From Marinobacter sp. BGYM27 (lineage in GTDB: Bacteria; Pseudomonadota; Gammaproteobacteria; Pseudomonadales; Oleiphilaceae), in assembly GCA_025153445.1 (NCBI GenBank), contig JANZNS010000003.1, positions 1 through 64,000 of the forward strand: a stretch of 64,000 nucleotides of DNA, in the 5' to 3' direction. The translations under genes and the position numbers were made by a program. Below the pieces are notes generated by a model. That model was not told where the DNA came from and made no database searches. It was given only the letters and a program-made list of their open reading frames with translations. Positions 18,124 to 29,202 of the stretch are shown in pieces. The first letter of the stretch is position 1. Every line of letters begins with the position of its first letter.

Positions 18124-19349
18124 TTTTTAACTCCAAGACTGAAACGGTAAGACATACCTAGATAGATAAAATACAAAGCGCTATAACCTGCGCTATACGC
18201 TTGTAACGCAACGTTGTACCCAGATAAAGTAGCTAAACAAAACAACGTCATGGCCAGCAGGCCGATCTGCCACATAAGGTCGAGGTGCTGCCTTTCTGCA
18301 ATATAAACCATGTAACTTAGTGGGCTAGCGATAAAACGTAGAGCAAACATTGGCAACAACCACACTGCAATTGTGCCAGCACCGGCCCACACCTTACCAA
18401 ACGCAACTATAAACAATGATTCACTAGCAAAAACCATAATCGCACAAAACGCTAACGAACCAAGCGCAAGTACTTTGAAGGTTTTTACATACTCATCACG
18501 GCAATCACCTCTATCACGATAGCTTTCCGCTGCATGTCGCTTGAAAACATCCAGCACCGATTTACCAAGCAGGCCAATTGGGGCACCTAAAACCTTCATC
18601 GTTAGAGCAAGCATCCCTGCAACCTCCGCCCCAAACCGGCTAGTCACGATCAGGATTGGCAATTGCGCAGCGGCTGTGTTGATAAAATCCGCGGGGAGCG
18701 AGTATGCAGGGAATTTGCGCTGGCGCTTCCAGAAGCTCACAACGTCTCCGAAGACTCCAGTTTTCGGCAGACCTCTTAGTACTAGCATATAGACCGACAC
18801 CACTAACGAGAGCGCTAGCCCAATCAGATGGGATAGCGCCAAAGCTGCTGCACTCGACAACGCCACCCCTACGATAATTTGAAGTGATGTGATGAAGCCA
18901 GTCTGAGCAATACGCATGTATGACAGCTTTCGATATTCGCCCTCAGCCGCAGCCCAAGATTGCCAGACATTATTGGCGGCAAGCAGCCATCCTGCCGGAA
19001 GCCACGTCAACACCAGCATAAAAGGGTACTCACTAAATAACTCTGGAACGCACAGAAAACCCACTACAAGTGCAACTAAAACACAACCTCCCACAAGCAT
19101 CAGAGTTATTAGCGTTGACAGGACAGCCAATCGCCGTGGCTGCCCATCTGATTCTATGGCAAAAGCCATATCGTACCTGCACGTCAGTAATACAGCGAGC
19201 AACATGGCCATTCCGAGCCACGCGGAATAAGTGCCAAATTCAGCGGGCGCATAAAGACGCGCAATAGCTAACGATCCCAGCAACGGGATTAGCTGAGCCA
19301 CTACCGAGCCTGTCAGCACCGATGTCACGTTTTTCCAATAGCTCGTCAT
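18120..19349 (-). CDS. wzx: O-unit flippase Wzx (polysaccharide transporter family)
   Basis: A 409-residue inner-membrane protein with about twelve hydrophobic segments in the arrangement of the MATE/PST exporters. It starts with WKNVTSVLTGSVVAQLIPLLGS and continues with ARLYAPAEFGTYSAWL, the usual N-terminal pattern of Wzx. It would flip undecaprenyl-diphosphate-linked trisaccharides to the periplasm for Wzy. It lies directly upstream of hisH, as wzx does in P. aeruginosa O5. There is no competing transporter gene in the cluster, so the assignment is solid at family level. Confidence 0.87.
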   Translation of the reverse strand: MTSYWKNVTSVLTGSVVAQLIPLLGSLAIARLYAPAEFGTYSAWLGMAMLLAVLLTCRYDMAFAIESDGQPRRLAVLSTLITLMLVGGCVLVALVVGFLCVPELFSEYPFMLVLTWLPAGWLLAANNVWQSWAAAEGEYRKLSYMRIAQTGFITSLQIIVGVALSSAAALALSHLIGLALSLVVSVYMLVLRGLPKTGVFGDVVSFWKRQRKFPAYSLPADFINTAAAQLPILIVTSRFGAEVAGMLALTMKVLGAPIGLLGKSVLDVFKRHAAESYRDRGDCRDEYVKTFKVLALGSLAFCAIMVFASESLFIVAFGKVWAGAGTIAVWLLPMFALRFIASPLSYMVYIAERQHLDLMWQIGLLAMTLFCLATLSGYNVALQAYSAGYSALYFIYLGMSYRFSLGVKN

Positions 19350-19402
19350 ATAGACGCCAGTTGGTCAATATTAAGAGCCAACCACTCATGCATTTTGTAT
19401 GC

Positions 19403-21268
19403 TCACTCCTTTTTAAAGTCCATCTCGACCACCTCTAAGATACTGCTATATGACATCTCCCCGTAAAGCGCAGCCCCACGCTTATTTAGATGTCCCTGAT
19501 CGAAATAGATTAATTCCTGACGAAAAAATGGAACATGAGAGAACAAATTTTCGGTGTTCAATTTCAGCATCTTTACATGTTCGTGGCGCTCGGCGAGATG
19601 ACTCACGACCACATTCGCTAGCTCCGAAGCATTGTCGGCGCCTACGCCTCTCTGCAAACCTATACTTTTAAAGCGTCGCGCTCTAAGAGGACTTCTATCT
19701 AGAAGAACGACTTGGGGAATCAGGTATGTGGGCATACCCTTCACTTCCATCTTTCCCAGAAAAGCGTCCAGCGCGCTGAGAAATTTTTCACTTTGTACTT
19801 GGTAACTCCACATGCCGGCAATAAAAACTATGGAGGCATCATCAATATGATTGTGAGCTTCACCGACCTGATCAATACAAGACTGTTGTGCCCAAGCGGG
19901 TAGCCGGAGAAAATCGAAACCGGGTATCGTTACGCAACTGCTGGCCGTTATAACTCTGGCTCTAAACCCAAGCCGTTTGCCGAGGTAATCAAAATAATGA
20001 TTCAACATGGCGGCATGAGAATCACCCAGCACTAGAACTTCTCTATCGCTACTCAGATCACCCTGAAGGCAGTCACCAACAATTTTACCGTGACAGATAG
20101 TGGCTGGGTCTGCATAACGCCGGTATTCAATCGGTAACTGTTTAGGCGTAAAGGCTTCATTCACCTTTGCCATGACTTGTGAAGTACCAAGCATAGACAC
20201 TACTAGTAGAGTCCAACCCAGTGTTTGCGCCTTGTTAGTGCGCTTGCTCCGGAGTGGCCGCTCTACCCAGTAGTAAGAAGCCACTGATAGTAGCAATGTC
20301 AGTGCGATAAATAGCAGACTAAACGGAAAGTCTAATACTTCAGCACCGGTGTAGTAACGTAAACAAGCGAGCACTGGCCAGTGCCAGAGGTAAAGCGAAT
20401 AGGACAGTGCCCCAATCCATACAAGGGTTCTATTGGATAGCAAGTTCGTATTGAGCCCATTCAAAGCACTGATCAGCAGAAGCACAGTGCCCATTATCGG
20501 CAACAACGCTGGAAAGCCGGGGAAGTGACCCAGTTTTGGCTGGACAATTGCAGCCAACAAAATAAGTAATAAGCCTGAGCTACTGAGCCATGGTTGTATT
20601 CTGCCTCCTCTTGGTGCCGAAGTTACAAATAGTGCTGCAAGGCAACCTGCAAAGAACTCAGGCAGGCGGGCGTAAAGGCTGTAGTAGGTGGCTTGCTCAA
20701 GTCCCAAAAATCGCAGCCTATATTCGGCCAAAAGGGTGCACCCGACCAGCAATACAACCAGCGTATATTTGAGGGCTTTAATGGGTAGCAGCAATATTAG
20801 TAGCGGGGCCAGCAGGTAAAACTGGATCTCAACCGCCAACGACCAAGTGTGCAGTAGGGGTTGTTCGTGATTAGCTGGCGCGAAATAATCGCCAAAACCC
20901 GCAAAATAATAGTTACTTGTGAACCAAGCGGCTTTCTCCAGCCCGTCCTTGAAGATGTCGAAGTCCTTTGGAATGAAAAAGACAGCGCCTGCAAACGCAA
21001 CTAACAGCAGCATGAAAAAATAGGCCGGTGCGATGCGCTTGAAACGACTGATGTAGAAATATTTGAAGGTATCAACCAGGGTATAGTCAGGCTGAGATTT
21101 TTTCTTCAACAAAATACTGGTGATCAGAAAGCCGGAGATCACCAAAAAGACATCCACACCGATGAATCCTCCGGGCAGCCACGCGGGATTGTAGTGAAAA
21201 ATCATCACCGCAAGTACCGCAATGGCTCTCAGTCCCTGAATATCGGGGCGGTAATGGGTTCCACTCAC
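19403..21268 (-). CDS. OafA/YrhL-type membrane acyltransferase with fused SGNH domain (WbpC-like)
   Basis: The N-terminal 350 residues form the ten-helix acyltransferase 3 domain, opening with PDIQGLRAIAVLAVMIFHY; H25 is the likely catalytic histidine and VDVFLVISGFLIT follows. A periplasmic C-terminal SGNH domain carries LGDSHAA (block I, near residue 415) and the Asp-His pair in DQGHLNKRG near the end. Such fusions O-acetylate surface polysaccharides with acetyl groups moved across the membrane. The start is a GTG whose G overlaps the wbpE stop codon. P. aeruginosa O5 has wbpC at the corresponding position. The acylated sugar is unknown. Confidence 0.85.
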   Translation of the reverse strand: MSGTHYRPDIQGLRAIAVLAVMIFHYNPAWLPGGFIGVDVFLVISGFLITSILLKKKSQPDYTLVDTFKYFYISRFKRIAPAYFFMLLLVAFAGAVFFIPKDFDIFKDGLEKAAWFTSNYYFAGFGDYFAPANHEQPLLHTWSLAVEIQFYLLAPLLILLLPIKALKYTLVVLLVGCTLLAEYRLRFLGLEQATYYSLYARLPEFFAGCLAALFVTSAPRGGRIQPWLSSSGLLLILLAAIVQPKLGHFPGFPALLPIMGTVLLLISALNGLNTNLLSNRTLVWIGALSYSLYLWHWPVLACLRYYTGAEVLDFPFSLLFIALTLLLSVASYYWVERPLRSKRTNKAQTLGWTLLVVSMLGTSQVMAKVNEAFTPKQLPIEYRRYADPATICHGKIVGDCLQGDLSSDREVLVLGDSHAAMLNHYFDYLGKRLGFRARVITASSCVTIPGFDFLRLPAWAQQSCIDQVGEAHNHIDDASIVFIAGMWSYQVQSEKFLSALDAFLGKMEVKGMPTYLIPQVVLLDRSPLRARRFKSIGLQRGVGADNASELANVVVSHLAERHEHVKMLKLNTENLFSHVPFFRQELIYFDQGHLNKRGAALYGEMSYSSILEVVEMDFKKE

Positions 21269-22344
21269 TATGCCAGCGACTCCGAGATCTTTATCTGTTC
21301 ATCTTCTGTCAGGTACGGATGCATCGGTATACTCACAACCTCCTGCGCTATTGCATCCCCAATAGGTAGCGCCGAGCTTTTGTCCTCTACCGCAGGCTGC
21401 TTATTCAAAGGTATAGGATAGTGCACTGCCGTTGGAATACCCGCATCTTTGAGCTTGGCCAAAACTTCATCCCGGTTCGGCATCCGAATGGTATATTGCG
21501 CCCAAGCAGACTTCTGATGAGCCTCGATGGAAGGCGTCGTATCAATTCCAACTTTGTTTAGCAATCGGGTATAGTTTTCTGCTGCCTGATTACGCAGCCG
21601 AATTTCGTCATCCAGTAATTCCAGCTTTGGCAGCAAAATGGCCGCTTGCAATGTATCCAGGCGGCTGTTTACACCCAAGCGTATATGATGATAACGGCGA
21701 TCCTGGCCGTGGCGAGCGATCTGCCGCAATACTATAGCCAGCTCATTATCATTGGTGAACATGGCACCCCCGTCGCCGTAGCCGCCGAGGGGTTTGCTAG
21801 GAAAAAAGCTGGTAGTAGCGACGGTAGTAAGGCTGCAAGATTTTTTGCCTTTATAGCTGGCTCCAAAGCTTTGGGCACCGTCTTCAATCACAGGAATGCC
21901 GTGCTTCTCGGCTATGGAATTGATGGCATCAAAATCCGCGCATTGACCATAAAGCGATACCGGAATAATCGCCTTGGTTCGCGCTGTGATAGCCGCTTCC
22001 AGTTTTGTCGGATCTAGGTTGTAGGTGCGCGGATCAATATCCACATACACAGGTTTAGCTCGCAACAAGGCTACGGTTTCTGCGGTGGCTATGTATGTAA
22101 AGCCTGGGGTGATGACCTCATCGCCGGGGCCGATACCCAGTGCCATTTGCGCGATCTGCAAGGCATCTGTGCCATTGGCGCAGGTAATGCAATGTTTTGC
22201 ACCAGTGTAAGCAGCGAGCTTCTCTTCCAGCTCTGTTACTTCTGGACCCAAAATGTATTTTCCGTGGGCGAGGACTTTCTGGATGTTGGCGTCAATTTTT
22301 TCTTTAATCTTGGCTTGTTGTGCTGCCAAATCAATGAATTGCAT
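21268..22344 (-). CDS. wbpE: UDP-3-keto-GlcNAcA aminotransferase (WbpE)
   Basis: This PLP-dependent DegT-fold enzyme aminates C3 of the UDP-3-keto sugar made by WbpB, with glutamate as donor. The Schiff-base lysine is K184 in TSFFPSKPLGGYGDGG, one residue away from the K185 known in P. aeruginosa WbpE. EDGAQSFGASYKG lies at 154-166. At 358 residues length is normal. It is preceded by wbpD and wbpB on the same strand, the three-gene core of the diacetamido-uronic acid pathway, and followed with a 1-base overlap by the acyltransferase. Confidence 0.92.
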   Translation of the reverse strand: MQFIDLAAQQAKIKEKIDANIQKVLAHGKYILGPEVTELEEKLAAYTGAKHCITCANGTDALQIAQMALGIGPGDEVITPGFTYIATAETVALLRAKPVYVDIDPRTYNLDPTKLEAAITARTKAIIPVSLYGQCADFDAINSIAEKHGIPVIEDGAQSFGASYKGKKSCSLTTVATTSFFPSKPLGGYGDGGAMFTNDNELAIVLRQIARHGQDRRYHHIRLGVNSRLDTLQAAILLPKLELLDDEIRLRNQAAENYTRLLNKVGIDTTPSIEAHQKSAWAQYTIRMPNRDEVLAKLKDAGIPTAVHYPIPLNKQPAVEDKSSALPIGDAIAQEVVSIPMHPYLTEDEQIKISESLA

Positions 22345-22402
22345 TAGAAAAGAGCCTTATTAGCCACTAAAAATTTGAAGAAATACAAACGCGAAATCAG
22401 AT

Positions 22403-22978
22403 TTATGCCTTCGTGACTTTGCTTCCGTCAAGTACGTAGCGGGCGCCGGTATGGGGACAAATTACTTCTGCCTGGCCGGCTAATGGCAGATCGATTTGCT
22501 CACCAAATTCGCTCATCCAGCCGATCTGTTTGGCAGGCACACCGACCATCAGGGCATAGGCAGGCACGTCTTTGTTGATCACTGCGCCAGCGCCGACAAA
22601 GGCGTATTCACCGATGGTGATACCGCACACTACAGTGCAGTTAGCACCTAATGTAGCGCCTTTCTTTACAGTGGTCTCCAGGTACTCATTTTTGCGTTCG
22701 ATGAGTGAGCGGGGGTTGTATACGTTCGTGAATACCATACTGGGACCGCAGAACACGCCTTCTTCCAGATGCACGTTGTCGTACACAGAGACGTTGTTCT
22801 GAATTTTGCAGTTGTCGCCAATGGTGACTTGGTTACCCACGAACACATTCTGACCCATGGAGACGTTTTTGCCGATTCGGGCACCACCGCAAACGTGGAC
22901 GAAGTGCCAAACCCGGGAACCTTCACCAATCAATGCACCTTCGTCAACAATCGCGCTTGGGTGAATAGACACCGTCAT
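22403..22978 (-). CDS. wbpD: UDP-GlcNAc3NA 3-N-acetyltransferase (WbpD)
   Basis: A hexapeptide-repeat acetyltransferase of 191 residues that acetylates the 3-amino group made by WbpE. The left-handed beta-helix covers most of the chain, from [20 protein letters not shown] to [19 protein letters not shown]. The loop with NVYNPRS separates two helix turns, as in WbpD/WlbB structures. It starts 13 bases after wbpB and is followed by wbpE. The context makes the 3-N-acetyl role likely. Related WlbB and FdtC enzymes differ in sugar, so the exact substrate depends on the pathway inference. Confidence 0.9.
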   Translation of the reverse strand: MTVSIHPSAIVDEGALIGEGSRVWHFVHVCGGARIGKNVSMGQNVFVGNQVTIGDNCKIQNNVSVYDNVHLEEGVFCGPSMVFTNVYNPRSLIERKNEYLETTVKKGATLGANCTVVCGITIGEYAFVGAGAVINKDVPAYALMVGVPAKQIGWMSEFGEQIDLPLAGQAEVICPHTGARYVLDGSKVTKA

Positions 22979-22990
22979 CTTAACCTCCTT

Positions 22991-24346
<1,356 letters not shown>

Positions 24347-25114
24347 TTAATAGTCAGCCGGGTTACTCCTTACTACACGCCGAACTCGCCCAAAAAACTC
24401 AGCCATAAATGCAAAAAACACACCGGCCATTAGCGCTAACAATATCGAAACCACAACGATCAGAATTCGCTTCGGACCTATTGGCTCGCTGCTGGCTCTC
24501 GCGATAGTTAAATTCGAGGTGTCGGTCAAAGAATCCAGTTTGCCCTGAAGGCTGCTCTGCCTGTCAAAGGCTGCCGCCAAGGCATTCCCTCCATTTTCAC
24601 TGGTCATCAACTTCTCGACCACGCGTTGCGTCGCTGCCAGGTTTTGTTCGAGTGACGCTTTTTTCTGCTTGATTTTAGCTTGGAGGCTTTCCTGCATATT
24701 ATCCAACAGGAACTGGTGCAGCGAAGCTACAGCGCTCTTTGCATCGCTAGCGGCTTCAGACTCAAGCCTGACCAAGCCAGTCCCTTCAGGGTTAGTCAGC
24801 GTTACTCCAACCGCTAGCGACTTTCCATTTTTCTTATAGTAGTCTGCTTCCGCCTCCGGGAGCCACCGAGACTTAATCACTGCGATAGTGGTCGCAGGCG
24901 ATTCAACGTATTCGTTTGAGGATGTCTGAGCAGTCTGAAATAGACTTATGTACTGATATTGAGCAGGCGCGAGCAGCGCCCATGCCAGACCGACACCAAA
25001 AACCAACACAAATACAGTGTAAAAATATCGACGACGACGGACGAGTACCGCTGCTAGATCAACGAGGCTGATTTCATGGTCATAAACTTCGGCACGATCG
25101 GGACGAGCGTTCAT
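24347..25114 (-). CDS. wzz: O-antigen chain-length regulator Wzz (PCP-1 type)
   Basis: Wzz proteins sit in the inner membrane and set O-antigen chain length with Wzy. Two transmembrane segments bracket a periplasmic helical domain: one at about 32-52 (FYTVFVLVFGVGLAWALLA), the other near residues 220-242 (ILIVVVSILLALMAGVFFAFM), preceded by the Pro/Gly-containing SSEPIGPKR. The periplasmic part is rich in Lys/Gln/Glu helices (KIKQKKASLEQNLAATQ). There is no cytoplasmic kinase domain. The start at ATG 25114 has AGG at good spacing. It lies just upstream of wbpB, as in P. aeruginosa. At 255 residues it is shorter than many Wzz proteins. Confidence 0.85.
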   Translation of the reverse strand: MNARPDRAEVYDHEISLVDLAAVLVRRRRYFYTVFVLVFGVGLAWALLAPAQYQYISLFQTAQTSSNEYVESPATTIAVIKSRWLPEAEADYYKKNGKSLAVGVTLTNPEGTGLVRLESEAASDAKSAVASLHQFLLDNMQESLQAKIKQKKASLEQNLAATQRVVEKLMTSENGGNALAAAFDRQSSLQGKLDSLTDTSNLTIARASSEPIGPKRILIVVVSILLALMAGVFFAFMAEFFGRVRRVVRSNPADY

Positions 25115-25305
25115 TAACACACCTGAATGACGGATTAAAAATAGGAAATCGAGCGGAGTCTACGCTATGCGTATGAATTTTGCAGTTACCAGTCGTTCAG
25201 GCTGGCTAATTGGCCACTACCAGCTTACCGATAAGCTTCCGGCATGCAGCCTTCCATCTAAAAATATTAGACCACCTCCAATCTGACTGAATTCACCCCG
25301 ACCTT

Positions 25306-25752
25306 TCAAAGCGAACAACCACCCGGCAAATATACGGGCTTCCATGTCCCCGCATTAGCCGTGTTATCGATTACGCAACTCCAGACACCAGCTACGGTTC
25401 GTTCAAGGCGGATAATGAGACCTGCCAAATTAGGATGTACATCGCCCCCTAATGTCACCTCAATGTGACCTGTTCCGTCACCGTTCAGGGTGACGATATT
25501 CGTCACGGTGTTGCCTGTCGTCAGGCTTGATGGGGCGTAGCCAATTTCGGAGTTGACGATAGTGTTATCGCCTGAAGCCAACCTCTCTTCAACGGGCGCG
25601 CGATATTGGCTAACTTCACCGTAGGCACGCTTTATCTGTGCAGTAACGATGTAATCTTGGTACGAAGGGATTGCGATGGCCGCCAGGATGCCAATAATTG
25701 CAACCACGATCATAAGTTCGATTAGAGTAAAACCCAGTGAGGACGACTTCAC
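25306..25752 (-). CDS. pilA: Type IV major-type pilin, second copy
   Basis: The precursor has a seven-residue leader (MKSSSLG) cut before F1 of [21 protein letters not shown], with Glu5 present. Start is GTG at 25752 with AGGGAG six bases upstream; the frame is open further back to 25896, but those codons overlap the preceding ligase gene. The mature chain is about 141 residues. A C-terminal Cys pair (WSCV and GGCSL) forms the usual D-loop, and the chain ends in Ser-Leu. PilD, encoded 7 kb away, would process it. It follows the second ligase-family gene by 58 bases, so it appears co-transcribed with two glycan ligases. Confidence 0.88.
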   Translation of the reverse strand: MKSSSLGFTLIELMIVVAIIGILAAIAIPSYQDYIVTAQIKRAYGEVSQYRAPVEERLASGDNTIVNSEIGYAPSSLTTGNTVTNIVTLNGDGTGHIEVTLGGDVHPNLAGLIIRLERTVAGVWSCVIDNTANAGTWKPVYLPGGCSL

Positions 25753-25810
25753 GCGCTGCTCCCTAATATTGTGTTCGAGCAACGATGCAAGATAGGGGCC
25801 GACCTTAAAG

Positions 25811-27256
25811 TTACCGGTTTTGATAGCGCTCATGCCACTCAAGGCAGTGATCATGCCCGTCAGCCCAGAAACGGGGAGCATAACTGAGGTTAACAACCCC
25901 GTCTGGCGACACCAACAATTTTTTTTGAAGCACGAGATCCGCCTTCACACCCCATAACACTATCGCCAGAAATAGAGCGATACCTATTACGTATATTCTT
26001 TGATACCCGCACGGCGCCTTGCCGGTCAGCGGGACGAATTTTTCCTGAGCAAAAACATGTAGAGCCCAACCAAACACCCACACAACCAACATCTGCTGCA
26101 GAGGCCCAATAATCATACCCTCCATCATGCAGGCGGCGACCGTCGCCACTAGTGTGGCAAGCAGAGAAAACTCGAGCGGGCTAGCCTGGTTACCTGCACG
26201 CAGATGTCTCACCAGTGCGACAAACATCAGTGATGCCAGCGTCAGGCTTAGCAGTGTTATGAACACGCCCCACTCCGAGAGGAGTTGGAATATCAGGTTA
26301 TGGGGAGTAGCTACCAGCTCACTGGTAAAGCAGGCAAACGCTCCCGGGCCGTTTCCGAGCCACGGGTGTTGAAGAAAATGATTCCACGCATCCGCCCACA
26401 AATCTAACCGCCCACTGCTGGACGAACGAGCGAAGCTCATGGAACCCTGACCCCAGAGAGAAGTGCCCAAATACCAGGCAACACTGCCTCTCAACAACAA
26501 AAACACCAATATACCGCCAGCAAACTGCGTGACTAACACCCTGAACCAACTCAAAGTACTGCGCCCGCCCGTCAGCCCGAGAACCAGCAGGGCAAAAGGT
26601 AAGACCACCAATGCCGAGCGGGTGCCGGTAAGCAGCAGCAACCCCCACGAGAGCATCGCGGTCAGCCCAATAAAAAATCGCCACCCAGGAGAATTCATTT
26701 GCAACCAGACAGCCGGCAAAAGAAACAGGGTTAGGAACTGTAATTCAGCGAAAACGCGCACATTAACAAACGCACCAAACACGATCCGCGAATCAACCAT
26801 GTTGATGGAAATACTGAGCAGCAACCCTTCAAGCACAATCAGTGCGCAACCAAAACTGAACAGTGTCAAGCCGATGTAAGCGGCCCGGTCAAAATCCGCA
26901 ACGCCTGCATGCTGCCTCGTCTTTGCAACCACCAGAATAGCCGCAAAAAGAGCCACGTACTGCAACCCTTCCCGTATCGCCAGCCAGTGATTATCTGCAT
27001 ACCAAACCACCAGCAGCATGATGAATAGCAAAGCCAGACACAGACACGCCCAGAAGCCCCCCAAACGGAATCGCACCGGTAGTATGGCGCCAGTGCACAA
27101 CAGGCAACCTAACAGAAAAATTTCGAAATACCGCTGGGCGTTATAGGCAAAGCCCGGCTTCCAACCCAAATAGCCAAAATACAACACCACCCAAACGAAC
27201 AACAAAACAGGCAGCAGAAATTGAGAAAAACGACGATTCAGATTCATGGCGTTCAA
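25811..27256 (-). CDS. O-antigen ligase superfamily membrane protein (Wzy_C domain)
   Basis: The 481-residue protein has about twelve hydrophobic segments and the Wzy_C-type core LLTGTRSALVVLPFALLVLG, followed by a periplasmic loop with SSSSGRLDLWADAWNHFLQHPWLGNGPGAF and the His-containing ATPHNLIFQLLSEWGV. This layout is shared by WaaL, Wzy and pilin oligosaccharyltransferases. It overlaps the PglL-like gene by 4 bases and precedes a pilin, which favours a protein-glycan or pilin-glycan role. It could instead be the lipid A-core ligase WaaL. The sequence alone does not decide between them. Confidence 0.8.
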   Translation of the reverse strand: MNAMNLNRRFSQFLLPVLLFVWVVLYFGYLGWKPGFAYNAQRYFEIFLLGCLLCTGAILPVRFRLGGFWACLCLALLFIMLLVVWYADNHWLAIREGLQYVALFAAILVVAKTRQHAGVADFDRAAYIGLTLFSFGCALIVLEGLLLSISINMVDSRIVFGAFVNVRVFAELQFLTLFLLPAVWLQMNSPGWRFFIGLTAMLSWGLLLLTGTRSALVVLPFALLVLGLTGGRSTLSWFRVLVTQFAGGILVFLLLRGSVAWYLGTSLWGQGSMSFARSSSSGRLDLWADAWNHFLQHPWLGNGPGAFACFTSELVATPHNLIFQLLSEWGVFITLLSLTLASLMFVALVRHLRAGNQASPLEFSLLATLVATVAACMMEGMIIGPLQQMLVVWVFGWALHVFAQEKFVPLTGKAPCGYQRIYVIGIALFLAIVLWGVKADLVLQKKLLVSPDGVVNLSYAPRFWADGHDHCLEWHERYQNR

Positions 27257-29085
27257 TTGGATATTTCAGCTTGGTTTTTTTCCTGCATCGACAAAATAGT
27301 TTCACCCCGAGGAGCCAACCCCTTCTCTATGCAGTTGGCTATCTCAGTAATCTGGCTAGGAGAAAGCCCCCCTGCCAGCCGACTATGGTCAAGCATAATC
27401 GGCCCTGAGCGGGGGTAACGGTATGCCGACTGCTCCGCCACTTTACAGGCATCTCGCACATCCTGCTTTAAAATCAGCAAGGAAAACTCGCGCAGTACCA
27501 CAAGATCTCGCGGCTGCCACGCTTTCATTCTGCGAGCCTCCCGCAGTTGCCAGTCAATGCTGGTGCTTTCTGGCGCAAAATCCCGGTATTTTCTTAGCAC
27601 CGCGTACGGCCCCATCAAACTGTCATTGGCCAGAAAAGACAGCGCCTGCAAGTCTTGACTGCCACGCTGAGATTTTCCCGCCACGTCTACAATACGAGCA
27701 TATTGATAGCCTACATTGACCAGCAACATCACCACCATCACTAACCCGCTTAAACCGACAGCGGGCTTAAGCCAATCTGAGCCTCCTTTAATTTCTCGAA
27801 CATCAAAGAGGTTGGTTAATAACAAGCAGAGCAGCACCAAGAACCAAAGGTTCCACAAAGGGAATTCAAGGTTGCTGTGAATAAACAACAGACCAATTCC
27901 CCCGATGGAGAAGAATCGGGGTAAATTCATGGGCGCCTTCAAAGCTGCCGACGCAACACCTACAACAAAAGCAAACACGACAGCCAGCCCAGCTACGCCA
28001 AATTCCACAAATATCATGCTGAAAATATTGTGGGAATGCAGCCAGGTGCCAGACGCCAGTCCTTGAGGTGGTATAGACATATCCGCATGATAGGAAAACA
28101 CGGGGTAATGGCCTGGACCTACTCCAAATAGCCATTGGGGCCAGGAAAACACATCTCCCACAGAGGAAATTTTGGAAAGCTCGGTTAGCCTTGCGCTGTC
28201 ATGAAAAACATCCCTGCCGGCCAGTGACACTGCGGCACTTTGATCCAGCAAGCCGAAAGACACCAGTGATTCGCGGAGGGGCTGATTGATCAGGGGAACC
28301 ACGAGTAAAAGTATAACAACCAACACGACACCCCGAACCAGTAACCGGCTGCCATTGAGGGTTTCTTCAACTCGATAACGCGACAAACGACTCACAAAAG
28401 TCAGCGCAAAGAGTCCTATTACCATGAGCCAGGACATCCGCGAAGCAGCACAGGCCAGAACCCAGCCAAATACTAGGATGCTGGCATACCACCCACCTTT
28501 ATGTTCTTTCCTAGAAAACACCACCGCCCCGGCCAACAAACCAAGCCAGCAAGTTGTTGTAGTTAGATTAGATTGACCCCAAACGCCAGACAAACGCCCG
28601 TCGGCGGACTCCACCCACGGAAGGATCAGCGTCAGTAGCCCATAATATTTAAGCAGGCTAGCGATGCCACTAACAAAACAACTCAGCCATAAAAAAAAAC
28701 TGATGCTGTTATGGAATGTTCGTGGATCACGAGCCTTGAACTCACTGGCAGCAACCAACGCCATAATGCACACGATGAAAGCAATCGCATACCAGCGCCA
28801 GGTGGCTTCATAAGCGTAACTGTTGAGCACCACAGACACAGCCAAAACGGCCGTCAGCCCGAGAAAAAGAAAAACTGCGACATTGAATCGATAATTGGAG
28901 TCGCGACTCCGCAGCAACACATACCCGAAAGCCAGTCCGACGCAAAGTAGGCTCAAACTCACAGCCATCGCGTAAGGCAAAGGCCAGACCTTAAACAAAC
29001 CCAAAACCGGCGTTAGCATGAAAAGCAATAACACCCCCACGACAGGCAACGACGAATCCACTGGTTTTGCCTTGAATCTGATCAT
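27253..29085 (-). CDS. PglL-type O-oligosaccharyltransferase (pilin glycosylation ligase)
   Basis: PglL/PilO enzymes move undecaprenyl-linked glycans onto Ser/Thr of pilins in the periplasm. The 610-residue protein has about twelve membrane segments. It carries the catalytic-loop pattern with GVGPGHYPVFSYH and WLHSHNIFSMIFVEFGVAG, then FIHSNLEFPLWNLWF, the C-terminal PglL/virulence-factor polymerase signature. The last 150 residues form a soluble tail rich in Arg/Ala. It lies downstream of a pilin gene behind a hairpin, and overlaps a second ligase-family gene. A supply of O-units from the adjacent cluster is likely, as for P. aeruginosa PilO/TfpO. Confidence 0.85.
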   Translation of the reverse strand: MIRFKAKPVDSSLPVVGVLLLFMLTPVLGLFKVWPLPYAMAVSLSLLCVGLAFGYVLLRSRDSNYRFNVAVFLFLGLTAVLAVSVVLNSYAYEATWRWYAIAFIVCIMALVAASEFKARDPRTFHNSISFFLWLSCFVSGIASLLKYYGLLTLILPWVESADGRLSGVWGQSNLTTTTCWLGLLAGAVVFSRKEHKGGWYASILVFGWVLACAASRMSWLMVIGLFALTFVSRLSRYRVEETLNGSRLLVRGVVLVVILLLVVPLINQPLRESLVSFGLLDQSAAVSLAGRDVFHDSARLTELSKISSVGDVFSWPQWLFGVGPGHYPVFSYHADMSIPPQGLASGTWLHSHNIFSMIFVEFGVAGLAVVFAFVVGVASAALKAPMNLPRFFSIGGIGLLFIHSNLEFPLWNLWFLVLLCLLLTNLFDVREIKGGSDWLKPAVGLSGLVMVVMLLVNVGYQYARIVDVAGKSQRGSQDLQALSFLANDSLMGPYAVLRKYRDFAPESTSIDWQLREARRMKAWQPRDLVVLREFSLLILKQDVRDACKVAEQSAYRYPRSGPIMLDHSRLAGGLSPSQITEIANCIEKGLAPRGETILSMQEKNQAEISN

Positions 29086-29138
29086 GTTACTCCGGAGGCA
29101 TTAGAAAATGGCTTAAAGAGAGAGCCTTCTGGAACGAG

Positions 29139-29165
29139 AAAGGCCCGGCTTTAGGCCGGGCCTTT
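29139..29165 (-). terminator. Strong hairpin between first pilin and ligase genes
   Basis: AAAGGCCCGGC at 29139-29149 pairs perfectly with GCCGGGCCTTT at 29155-29165, giving an 11-bp stem. It lies about 40 bases past the pilin stop. The T-run is short (TTTCT), so some readthrough into the ligase genes is plausible. Confidence 0.75.
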
Positions 29166-29202
29166 CAACATCAAGTCAGTTCTGAATTAAGCTGGATGAA
29201 GC

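Noticed and set aside
25753..25896. Longer start for the second pilin
   Set aside because: It would add 48 residues before the leader and overlap the upstream ligase gene. The GTG at 25752 has a good AGGGAG site and a normal leader.
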